From the NCBI GenBank assembly GCA_009704425.1, contig WLEG01000146.1, forward strand, positions 1 to 5,406: DNA of 5,406 nt, read 5' to 3'. Made by a program: the position numbers and the translations under genes. The notes under the pieces were generated by a model. It ran no database searches, was not told where the DNA came from, and saw only the letters and a list, made by a program, of their open reading frames with translations. Origin of the DNA: Actinomycetota bacterium. Lineage in GTDB: Bacteria; Actinomycetota; Acidimicrobiia; Acidimicrobiales; Ilumatobacteraceae. Positions 1 to 5,301 of this stretch are shown one piece after another. The stretch's first letter is position 1; each line of letters opens with the position of its first letter.

Positions 1-356
1 CCGCCGCCCGACCCACCAGATGTTGCTGCGCCGCCGGCTGCCGCTCCACGGCCGCCACCCAGGGAGGTGAAGCCGAGCACTGAACTGTCCTGGCCGTTGT
101 TAGCGGCAATCCCGTTGTACGCAGCGTTGCTCACCTCGGCAACACCTTTGCCACCCTGACCGACGATCACCGGATTCACCGATCCGGCAACGACGGACGC
201 GGTTCCGGTGCGGAACCCTCCAGCACCACCACCGCCACCATGACGTGAACCGCCGCCGCCACCACCACCGACGACGAGGTACTGAGCCGATGTCACTCCT
301 TGTGGAACGGTCCATCCACCAGCCGCCGTGATGTAAGACCGTGGGAATGTGACGAT
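1..356 (-). other. Glycine-rich module 3, cut by the window edge (from residue 1620)
   Basis: The module begins IVTFPRSYITAAGGWTVPQGVTSAQYLVV, followed by seven glycines, SRH, five glycines and AGGFRTG, aligning with the openings of modules 1 and 2. It is still in Gly/Ser/Ala-rich sequence at base 1, so its end and anything after it are unknown. No cysteine is seen in the visible part. Confidence 0.8.
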
Positions 357-3300
357 CGAACGACCGGCAACAGACGACACGTCGACCGACTTCACATCGA
401 CGAACGTCGGCGAGGAGGTCGTCGTGAGGTGGGTCGATGATGTTGCACCGACCTTGCGGTTGTAGACGGTGGAGCCCGTCCCCTCGTTGAAGTCGTAATA
501 AGCGAGAAGGTTCGCGAGACTCACATCCGGACGGGCGTGCATCCCTGCCGCGATTTGCGCTTGGGTCCGCGTCGAATTCCAGAGCTTCACTTCGTCGACT
601 CGGCCCGCGAAGTTCTTTGCGTTGTTTCCCGCCTTGCCGACGAACAACGGGTCCGAGCTTGCGGCCCAGTCGTCGAGATCGGTCGTGGTGAAAACGTCTT
701 GGCCGTTGAGCGAGAACGTGATGACTCCCGTCGAGTCGACCCGTCGCACCGCGAGATGTTGCCACTGGGACGACAAAACGGAGGTTCCCGTGTCGTGAGC
801 GACCCAAGCGCCCCCGGAGCTCACATCCTTGTAGATGAGGCGCCACGTTCCACCGGAACAACTGACACCGAACCTGTTCTCCTGGAAGAGCACGAACTGC
901 TCCGACGAGCAGGGGGTCGTCGGATAGGCCCAGGCCTCGATGGTCAGATCCGTCGTCAGAGACGGTGCGCCTCCGGACGCGAACTGAGTACTTCCGTCGA
1001 ACGACATGGCGAAGTCGATGTCCTGTACTTCGTAACGCAAGATGACGACGCCCGATCCACCGTCTCCTCCACTCGCATCTGACTGAGCTCCACCACCGCC
1101 GCCACCGCCGCCGGTGAAGTCGAGACCCGAGGCGCCGGAACCCGCCTGGGACCCGGCACCGCCACCACCACTACCACCTGCCGATATTGGCTGAGCTGTA
1201 TTGCCGAACGCGCCACCGGCACCGCCACCCGCCAAGTAGACGGACCCGGAAACGTTCTCTCCCACACGAAGTCTCGAAGCAGATGTCGCCGATATGAGAG
1301 TCGTGACCGCCCCGATTCCGCCGCCACCGCCTCTGCAGTCACTGCCCGCAGCACCCGCGGTTCCTGCACCTCCGCCACCACCCGCCGCGTAGCAAGCCGG
1401 TGCTGAATCTCGCGTGAAACCGAGAGCGCCATTGCTGCCCTCGCCTGCCACGCCGGTACCGACCGAACTCAACGAACCACCGTAAACAGCACCTCCACCT
1501 GAGCCACCGCTCGAACCGTTGTCACGCGTTGCGCCCGAATTGCCGCCACCACCACCGCCGCCACCACCAGTTCCGCTCACAGTCGTGATGCCGGTGCCCG
1601 AAATCGATGAGGTTCCACCGTTGCTCGCTTGGGCACCACCACCACCCGCGATCACTTCGCCGCCCGCACCTCCATCGCCCACCACAATCGAGACGGACTG
1701 CTCGGGACGGAGAAGCAAACCGGTGCCCGAGCGGAGTCCGCCAGCTCCTCCTCCTCCGCCGACGAACGCACCGCCGCCGCCACCACCACCGACGACGAGG
1801 TAGTCGACGTTCGTGACGCCAGCCGGCACAGTCCACGTGCACGTTCCGACGTCCTTGAACGCGAGGACCGTGTACGAACCCTCGGTCGTGCGCTCAGGAG
1901 TGCATCGCTCGCTCGCGGTCGCGTAACGAACGATGACGACACCCGAACCACCGTCACCACCCTCACTCGGACTTGCGTTGGTTCGTCCCGCTCCACCACC
2001 GCCACCACCACGGCCATCGACACCGTCCCCGGCCTTCGTCCCCGATGCAACGACTCCGGTTCCGCCCACACCACTTCCACCCGAACCCGCTGTGCCAGAG
2101 GTGTGCACACCGCCTCCACCACCGCCCGCATAGAAGACCGCCGCACCGGAAATCGACGAAGACAGGCCCAATCCGCCCGAACCGCCATTGGATGAGGTCC
2201 CAGCTCCGCCGATTCCCCCGGCACCACCACCACCACCACCATTGACGTTGGCCGTGTGTCCGATCCCCCCAGCAGAGCCCTGTCCCGAGGTACCGGCACC
2301 AGCTGAAACCGAGCCGTTGCCAGAGCCACCTCCAGATCCACCGGAGCGAGGTGCGTAGTAATCCCAATGTCCACCAGATCCGCCACCAACCGCATCGAGC
2401 GAGACACTTCCTCCGATCACCGCCGAGTTGCCACCGCTTGTCGCCTGTCGGCTGCTCAGGCACGGGTTGAGGCAAGCGGTCACCAACTTGCCACCGACAC
2501 CTCCTTGACCGACAACGACCTTGAGCGACTGCAGGCTCGGAACGGCACTCGTCGCGGTGATGAAGCCCCCTCCGCCGCCACCACCACCGACGTGAGCGCC
2601 ACCACCGCCACCACCACCGACCGCCAAGATCTGCGCGGTCGTCACGCCTGCGGGCACCACCCAGCCGCCAACGGACGAGAGATACGAACGCCCGAACGTG
2701 ACCACGGTGTCCGACCCACTTACCTCGGTTGTCTTCACATCGACGAAGTTCGGACTTCCCACCGCCGTGAGGTGGGTCGTGGAAGCAGCATTGTTCACTC
2801 TGTTGTAGACCGTTGTTCCTGTTCCGTCGTTGAAGTCGAAATAGGCCTGAAGACTTGGAATTGACGTGCTGAGACCGTGCGAATGCATGTCCGTCTGGAT
2901 GTCGGCCAGCGTTCGGGCCGAGGAGTAGATGCGGAGTTCGTCGATGTCGCCGGGAAAGAAGATGGTGCCTTCGGCGCCGACGTTCAGGACAGATGTGGAG
3001 TTGAGAATCGAACCGGTGGTCGACCCAGCGCTCACTTCCTGCCCGTCCACGTAGAACTTGACGGTGTTCGAACTGAAGGTCAGGGCGACGTGCTGCCACA
3101 CGCCGTATTGGACTCTGTGGTTGGTGTTGACCCACCCATTGTTGTACCAGCCCGAAGAACCAGCGAGTGCCCAATGCCACGTTCCGTCGACGCAACCAAG
3201 CGCATAGGACCCTTCCTTCCGAAGGAAGGTTTTGAGTCCGCTACCGCAACCAGAAGTGGGCTTGAGCCACGCCGAAAACGTCGCGGCTGTCGTCACGTCG

Positions 3301-5213
3301 AAAGCCGTATTGTCAGGGGCCGAAAGGTACTGGTTGATTCCATTGAGCGTCATCGAATAATCGACACTTCCCTGACGCGACACGGCGATCTGGGCGAGGT
3401 CGAGGATCCCCGCACCACACGTCTTGCTCGGATCGCTGTCACACGTGGTGCCACCGAATTGCTTCACGTGATCACGACCGGTGAGGCGCTCGACGACCTC
3501 ACCGACGGTCAACGACGGATTCGCGCCACGTAGCACCGCGACGGCACCAGCCACGTGCGCCGCCGCCACCGACGTGCCCTCCGCGGTGCTCCACGAATGA
3601 CCTGCCGGATTCGTGACGCCGCTGTTGGACGTGCTCGTCACCGTGCCATCGGTCGATCCACCCGGTGCGGACACATCGACCGCGGTTCCCCAGTTCGAAT
3701 ACGGCGCGCGACGTCCGTCACGACCGGTCGCACCGACGTTGACCACACCATCGCAATTGCCGGGAGCGAACATCGACGCGTTCGACGAGGCGTTGCCCGC
3801 GGCGGCGATCACCACAGCACCACGGCTGATCGCCCCGTCGATCGCCTCCTGCAACGAAGCCGGACATGCCGACTCCACCGCGAACGACAGATTGATCACG
3901 TTCGCCGGCGTCGCGTTGGCCGGTGCACCGTCGACCGCTCCGCCCGAGGCCCACGTGATGGAGGCGGCGATGTCGGAGAGCAGACCGCCGCGCCACGACA
4001 ACGCGCGGACGGGTTGCACTCTGGCGCTCGGAGCAACTCCGGCAACGCCGAGCGAATCGTTCGCTCGCGCGGCGATCACACCGGCCATCGCGGTGCCGTG
4101 CCACGTCGAGTCACGAACGGGGGTCACGTCGCGCCAGTCACCGGGGTCGGTGGGGTTGTCGTCGCGACCGAGCGAGCCGAACGCGATCGGGTCCACGTAG
4201 TCACCGTCGAACGGAGCGTCGGCACCACCACTCACGCGCGTCGCCGCGAGTTCGGCCGGATCGGACACGAAGTCGTAACCGGGGACGAGCCGCTGATCGA
4301 GATCGGGGTGAGACGTGATGCCCGTGTCGATGACCGCCACCACGGAACCTTCGCCCGATCCCCGCGACCAACCGTCGGCGACGGCGGTGTTGCCGTCGGC
4401 GACGCCGACACCGAACCGATCCCACAGATTCCACTGCGACGACGACCATTGCGTGTCGTTCGGCGTGGACGAACCATCGACGCCCGTCTCGGCGACGAAC
4501 ACGAAGCGATCAGGTTCGACCCACTCGACGCCCGGCTCGTCGGCGATCTCGTCGGCGATCGCCTCGGCGTCGTCGACGGAGATCGAGTCGGGCAACTCCA
4601 CCAACACCACGTCACCGGCGACCTCGTCGACGACGGGCAACTCGATGGAGGTGTCGAGCGGTCCGACGAACTCGATCGTGTCGCCCACCGTGACGTCGGA
4701 GGAGAACTTCACGATGAGTCCGACCACCTCGCCTTCCACCCCGGTGGTCGGAGTAGTGGTGACGGTCGCGCTCGCGGGTCCGGCGCCGAGTGAGCTCACC
4801 GCGTGAACCGCGAAGTCGACCTCGAGACCGTTGGCGAGTCCCGTGATCGTGGCCGACGTTTCCGTGGCCGCGACGGTGACCACCCGCGACTGTGAACGCA
4901 CGTCGATGACGTAAGCCGTCACCTGCGCCGCCGCGGCGTTCGCGGGCGGTTGCCAGGACACCAGAGCCGAGTTCAGACCGGGGGTCACGGTGAGCGACAC
5001 CACGACATCGGGGCACTCGGGGGACGGAACGGAATCATCGACGAGGCTCGTGTCGCCGATCGGTGTCACACAGGCGGTGGGAACACCCGGGCTCGGACCG
5101 TCGTCGGCGATCGCGGTGGCCACGGAATTCGCAAAGGGAGGAACGCCCAGGAACAAGGCGACGAAAAGAGCGGTCCAGCGCCCGAAAAACGTCGTACCGA
5201 AACCTGCCGCCAC
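1..5213 (-). CDS. Secreted S8 subtilisin-like protease with FN3, LamG and glycine-rich modules (C-terminus outside window)
   Basis: One uninterrupted frame of 1737 codons starts at GTG 5213-5211 and leaves the window at base 1; an in-frame TAA at 5225-5223 limits the start to this GTG, which gives a good signal peptide. Domain order by residue: signal peptide 1-34, FN3 69-155, I9-like propeptide 160-245, S8 catalytic domain 253-612, LamG 616-781, glycine-rich 836-1097, glycine-rich 1113-1394, LamG 1398-1563, glycine-rich from 1620 on. Catalytic residues are Asp296 (VIDTGI), His372 (WHGTAMAG) and Ser548 (GTSVAAAHVAG), with oxyanion Asn474 (AAAGNA), so it should be an active endopeptidase outside the cell. 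All 16 visible cysteines fall into local pairs. LamG domains commonly bind glycans or proteins, so targeting to a polymer or surface is a reasonable inference. Substrate is unknown, and any C-terminal anchor or sorting signal is not visible. The repeat half has clearly different codon use from the protease half. There is no frameshift or internal stop. Confidence 0.95.
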   Translation of the reverse strand, partial: MAAGFGTTFFGRWTALFVALFLGVPPFANSVATAIADDGPSPGVPTACVTPIGDTSLVDDSVPSPECPDVVVSLTVTPGLNSALVSWQPPANAAAAQVTAYVIDVRSQSRVVTVAATETSATITGLANGLEVDFAVHAVSSLGAGPASATVTTTPTTGVEGEVVGLIVKFSSDVTVGDTIEFVGPLDTSIELPVVDEVAGDVVLVELPDSISVDDAEAIADEIADEPGVEWVEPDRFVFVAETGVDGSSTPNDTQWSSSQWNLWDRFGVGVADGNTAVADGWSRGSGEGSVVAVIDTGITSHPDLDQRLVPGYDFVSDPAELAATRVSGGADAPFDGDYVDPIAFGSLGRDDNPTDPGDWRDVTPVRDSTWHGTAMAGVIAARANDSLGVAGVAPSARVQPVRALSWRGGLLSDIAASITWASGGAVDGAPANATPANVINLSFAVESACPASLQEAIDGAISRGAVVIAAAGNASSNASMFAPGNCDGVVNVGATGRDGRRAPYSNWGTAVDVSAPGGSTDGTVTSTSNSGVTNPAGHSWSTAEGTSVAAAHVAGAVAVLRGANPSLTVGEVVERLTGRDHVKQFGGTTCDSDPSKTCGAGILDLAQIAVSRQGSVDYSMTLNGINQYLSAPDNTAFDVTTAATFSAWLKPTSGCGSGLKTFLRKEGSYALGCVDGTWHWALAGSSGWYNNGWVNTNHRVQYGVWQHVALTFSSNTVKFYVDGQEVSAGSTTGSILNSTSVLNVGAEGTIFFPGDIDELRIYSSARTLADIQTDMHSHGLSTSIPSLQAYFDFNDGTGTTVYNRVNNAASTTHLTAVGSPNFVDVKTTEVSGSDTVVTFGRSYLSSVGGWVVPAGVTTAQILAVGGGGGGGAHVGGGGGGGGFITATSAVPSLQSLKVVVGQGGVGGKLVTACLNPCLSSRQATSGGNSAVIGGSVSLDAVGGGSGGHWDYYAPRSGGSGGGSGNGSVSAGAGTSGQGSAGGIGHTANVNGGGGGGAGGIGGAGTSSNGGSGGLGLSSSISGAAVFYAGGGGGGVHTSGTAGSGGSGVGGTGVVASGTKAGDGVDGRGGGGGGAGRTNASPSEGGDGGSGVVIVRYATASERCTPERTTEGSYTVLAFKDVGTCTWTVPAGVTNVDYLVVGGGGGGGAFVGGGGGAGGLRSGTGLLLRPEQSVSIVVGDGGAGGEVIAGGGGAQASNGGTSSISGTGITTVSGTGGGGGGGGGNSGATRDNGSSGGSGGGAVYGGSLSSVGTGVAGEGSNGALGFTRDSAPACYAAGGGGGAGTAGAAGSDCRGGGGGIGAVTTLISATSASRLRVGENVSGSVYLAGGGAGGAFGNTAQPISAGGSGGGGAGSQAGSGASGLDFTGGGGGGGGAQSDASGGDGGSGVVILRYEVQDIDFAMSFDGSTQFASGGAPSLTTDLTIEAWAYPTTPCSSEQFVLFQENRFGVSCSGGTWRLIYKDVSSGGAWVAHDTGTSVLSSQWQHLAVRRVDSTGVITFSLNGQDVFTTTDLDDWAASSDPLFVGKAGNNAKNFAGRVDEVKLWNSTRTQAQIAAGMHARPDVSLANLLAYYDFNEGTGSTVYNRKVGATSSTHLTTTSSPTFVDVKSVDVSSVAGRSIVTFPRSYITAAGGWTVPQGVTSAQYLVVGGGGGGGSRHGGGGGAGGFRTGTASVVAGSVNPVIVGQGGKGVAEVSNAAYNGIAANNGQDSSVLGFTSLGGGRGAAAGGAATSGGSGG
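249..281. repeat. 33-bp exact direct repeat, copy B (start of glycine-rich module 3)
   Basis: This is the second identical copy of the 33 bases at 1770-1802, in the same orientation and reading frame 1521 bp away. It could serve as a recombination site for deleting or expanding the intervening LamG-glycine block. Confidence 0.9.
525..1022 (-). other. LamG/concanavalin A-like domain 2 (residues 1398-1563)
   Basis: This is a diverged second copy of LamG 1: FAMSFDGSTQFASG, LTIEAWAYP, WQHLAVRR, ITFSLNGQD, FVGKAG and FAGRVDEVKLWNSTRTQAQI appear in the same order. Met1403 matches Met621 and Met1558 matches Met776, both exactly 782 residues apart. The cysteine pair is Cys1435/Cys1452. The linker after it (AYYDFNEGTGSTVYNR, THLT, FVDVK) closely matches that after LamG 1. 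Confidence 0.88.
1032..1877 (-). other. Glycine-rich module 2 (residues 1113-1394)
   Basis: This is the same module type: CTWTVPAGVTNVDYLVV (1125-1141), seven glycines, AFV, five glycines, AGGLRSG, a long Gly/Ser/Ala body and GGSGVVILRY at the end. Unlike modules 1 and 3 it is not preceded by a LamG domain. It follows module 1 after about 15 residues, with Cys1104 and Cys1125 flanking the join. Cys1274 and Cys1293 form a further local pair. Confidence 0.8.
1770..1802. repeat. 33-bp exact direct repeat, copy A (start of glycine-rich module 2)
   Basis: Thirty-three bases here are identical to 249-281. On the minus strand both copies encode the same Tyr-Leu-Val-Val followed by seven glycines, with the same mix of GGT and GGC codons. 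Identity at every synonymous position suggests recent duplication or gene conversion between modules 2 and 3; module 1 differs. Confidence 0.9.
1923..2708 (-). other. Glycine-rich module 1 (residues 836-1097)
   Basis: The module starts with GGWVVPAGVTTAQILAV (849-865), runs into seven glycines, AHV and eight more glycines, continues as long Gly/Ser/Ala-rich sequence, and ends in GGSGVVIVRY. A W-x-VPxGVT strand leading to V-GGGGGGG and a closing GSGxVIVRY are the marks of the bacterial glycine-rich domain seen in surface and phage-tail proteins. Cys914 and Cys918 lie four residues apart in a small loop. Structural or adhesive function is inferred from family style, not shown. Confidence 0.8.
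2565..2619. repeat. Dense CCN (glycine codon complement) tract
   Basis: On the plus strand this stretch is almost entirely CCA, CCG and CCC triplets, interrupted once by the complement of Ala-His-Val codons. It is the most compact example of many such tracts (also near 222-270, 1093-1113, 1543-1570, 1765-1790, 1996-2012 and 2220-2243). They encode oligoglycine on the minus strand and are candidates for replication slippage in steps of three bases. Confidence 0.75.
2871..3368 (-). other. LamG/concanavalin A-like domain 1 (residues 616-781)
   Basis: The domain opens with YSMTLNGINQYLSAPD and contains FSAWLKP, WQHVALTFSSNTVKFYVDG (706-724), LNVGAEG and GDIDELRIYSSARTLADIQ (755-773), the standard landmarks of the LamG-like jellyroll (Laminin_G_3 type). 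Cys656 and Cys674 probably form a disulfide. The following linker (782-835), with AYFDFNDGTGTTVYNR and FVDVK, is shared with the second copy. LamG domains often bind carbohydrate or protein ligands; the ligand here is unknown. Confidence 0.88.
3211..3229. repeat. Perfect 9-bp-arm inverted repeat inside LamG 1
   Basis: Arms 3211-3219 (ccttccttc) and 3221-3229 (gaaggaagg) are perfect complements around one central base, so a hairpin of eight pairs with a three-base loop is possible. It lies within codons for FLRKEG of LamG 1. On the plus strand it is followed by four T, which looks weakly terminator-like, but no plus-strand gene ends here. Confidence 0.6.
3378..4457 (-). other. Peptidase S8 (subtilase) catalytic domain (residues 253-612)
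   Basis: The triad is Asp296 in VIDTGI, His372 in WHGTAMAG and Ser548 in GTSVAAAHVAG, with Asn474 as the oxyanion residue. The Asp-His spacing of 76 is much longer than in subtilisin BPN' (32). The extra loop carries GYDFVSDP and RDDNPTDPGDW, which resemble the subgroup of secreted bacterial subtilases typified by Xanthomonas extracellular proteases. Two further hallmarks of that subgroup are the pair Cys450/Cys487 (in CPASLQEAI and PGNCDGVV) and the closing CGAGILD after Cys591/Cys599. HGTAMAG differs from the commoner HGTHVAG, but the catalytic His is intact. Codons here are strongly GC-ending. Confidence 0.95.
4479..4736 (-). other. Inhibitor I9-like protease propeptide (residues 160-245)
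   Basis: A strand-rich segment is followed by VVLVELPDSISVDDAEAIA, an acidic helix (AIADEIADEPGVEWVEPDR, 218-236) and then the start of the mature protease (NDTQW, 252-256). The pattern of a hydrophobic strand, a helix rich in Ala and acidic residues, and V-E-x-V-E-P-D just before the catalytic domain is typical of subtilase prodomains, which act as intramolecular chaperone and inhibitor and are cut off autocatalytically. The likely processing site is around 240-252; this is inferred, not seen. Confidence 0.75.
4749..5009 (-). other. Fibronectin type III domain (residues 69-155)
   Basis: The segment has the FN3 pattern: a first strand ending in VSW (Trp87), then AYVIDV (101-105 core), then a TSATITGL turn (119-126), then VDFAVHAVSSLGAGPAS (132-148). 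FN3 modules are beta-sandwich spacers or binding domains. Its place is odd: it lies between the signal peptide and the propeptide, whereas extracellular bacterial enzymes usually carry FN3 after the catalytic domain. A cysteine pair (Cys48, Cys67) lies just before it. Confidence 0.85.
5112..5213 (-). other. Signal peptide of the protease (residues 1-34)
   Basis: The first residues carry one arginine (Arg12), then a hydrophobic core (TALFVALFLGVPPF, residues 14-27), then a polar small-residue stretch. An Ala-Thr-Ala motif at 32-34 fits signal peptidase I cleavage before Ile35; cleavage after Ser30 is an alternative. There is no twin-arginine motif and no lipobox cysteine, so Sec export of a non-lipoprotein is expected. 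The mature start would be acidic and Pro/Gly-rich (IADDGPSPG). Confidence 0.8.
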
Positions 5214-5219
5214 GCCCCA

Positions 5220-5249
5220 AGATTAGGGGTGATTAGACCAATGTTTCAC
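5220..5249 (-). promoter_or_regulatory. Putative leaderless promoter of the protease gene
   Basis: On the minus strand TAATCT (5225-5220) sits six bases before the GTG start, with GTGAAA (5249-5244, four of six matches to TTGACA) 18 bases further upstream. There is no AGGAGG-like site in front of the GTG; the nearest purine run is GGGG three bases away and within the short gap. A TAnnnT hexamer six to seven bases before a start codon is the usual layout of leaderless actinobacterial transcripts. Confidence 0.45.
5221..5236. promoter_or_regulatory. GATTAG direct repeat with 10-bp period
   Basis: GATTAG occurs at 5221-5226 and again at 5231-5236, one helical turn apart, overlapping the proposed -10 and spacer of the protease gene. 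Such phasing suits side-by-side protein binding on one face of DNA, but two 6-bp copies could also be chance. Confidence 0.25.
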
Positions 5250-5253
5250 TGCG

Positions 5254-5279
5254 GATTCCGGTGGGTCGGAACCGAAATC
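5254..5279. promoter_or_regulatory. Imperfect inverted repeat in the divergent promoter region
   Basis: GATTCCGGT at 5254-5262 and ACCGAAATC at 5271-5279 are complementary at eight of nine positions around an eight-base spacer. The repeat overlaps the proposed -35 region of the plus-strand gene and lies just upstream of the minus-strand promoter, so it could be a dimeric repressor or activator site. No regulator is visible in the window. Confidence 0.35.
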
Positions 5280-5295
5280 ACGGGCGCACTATCGT
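5266..5295 (+). promoter_or_regulatory. Putative leaderless promoter of the YCII-like gene
   Basis: TATCGT (5290-5295, TAnnnT pattern) ends six bases before the GTG at 5302, the same spacing as in the opposite gene. The matching -35 region is weak (TCGGAA at 5266-5271 with an 18-base spacer). No ribosome binding site is visible before the start. Confidence 0.4.
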
Positions 5296-5301
5296 CGTCG
5301 C

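Noticed and set aside
1519..1803. Plus-strand proline-rich open frame with long PPPPPPP runs (and a similar one at 1933-2133)
   Set aside because: It is the complement of glycine codons in glycine-rich module 2. It has no plausible start context or protein-like composition, and the opposite strand carries the recognisable domain frame.
1..2708. CCN-rich tracts considered as a CRISPR array or tandem satellite
   Set aside because: There are no regularly spaced identical repeats with unique spacers. The pattern is fully explained by oligoglycine coding in a continuous frame.
1963..3195. 410-codon minus-strand frame rich in Trp and Arg
   Set aside because: It is in a different frame from the LamG/glycine coding sequence on the same strand. 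The Trp and Arg runs are out-of-frame readings of glycine codons (TGG, CGG, GGC).
3211..3234. Hairpin followed by TTTT considered as a plus-strand intrinsic terminator
   Set aside because: The T run is only four bases, the stem is not especially GC-rich, and no credible plus-strand gene ends upstream of it.
3555..4793. 412-codon plus-strand frame opposite the protease domain, and an overlapping plus-strand frame at 3613-4200
   Set aside because: Both lie antisense to the well-conserved S8 catalytic domain. The long one is rich in Arg, Asp, Val and Gly with no recognisable domain. Long antisense frames are expected in high-GC DNA.
5035..5220. Minus-strand TTG-started frame seven bases upstream of the chosen GTG
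   Set aside because: It is out of frame with the protease, is Arg-rich and ends after 61 codons. The GTG frame gives a proper signal peptide and the whole domain series.
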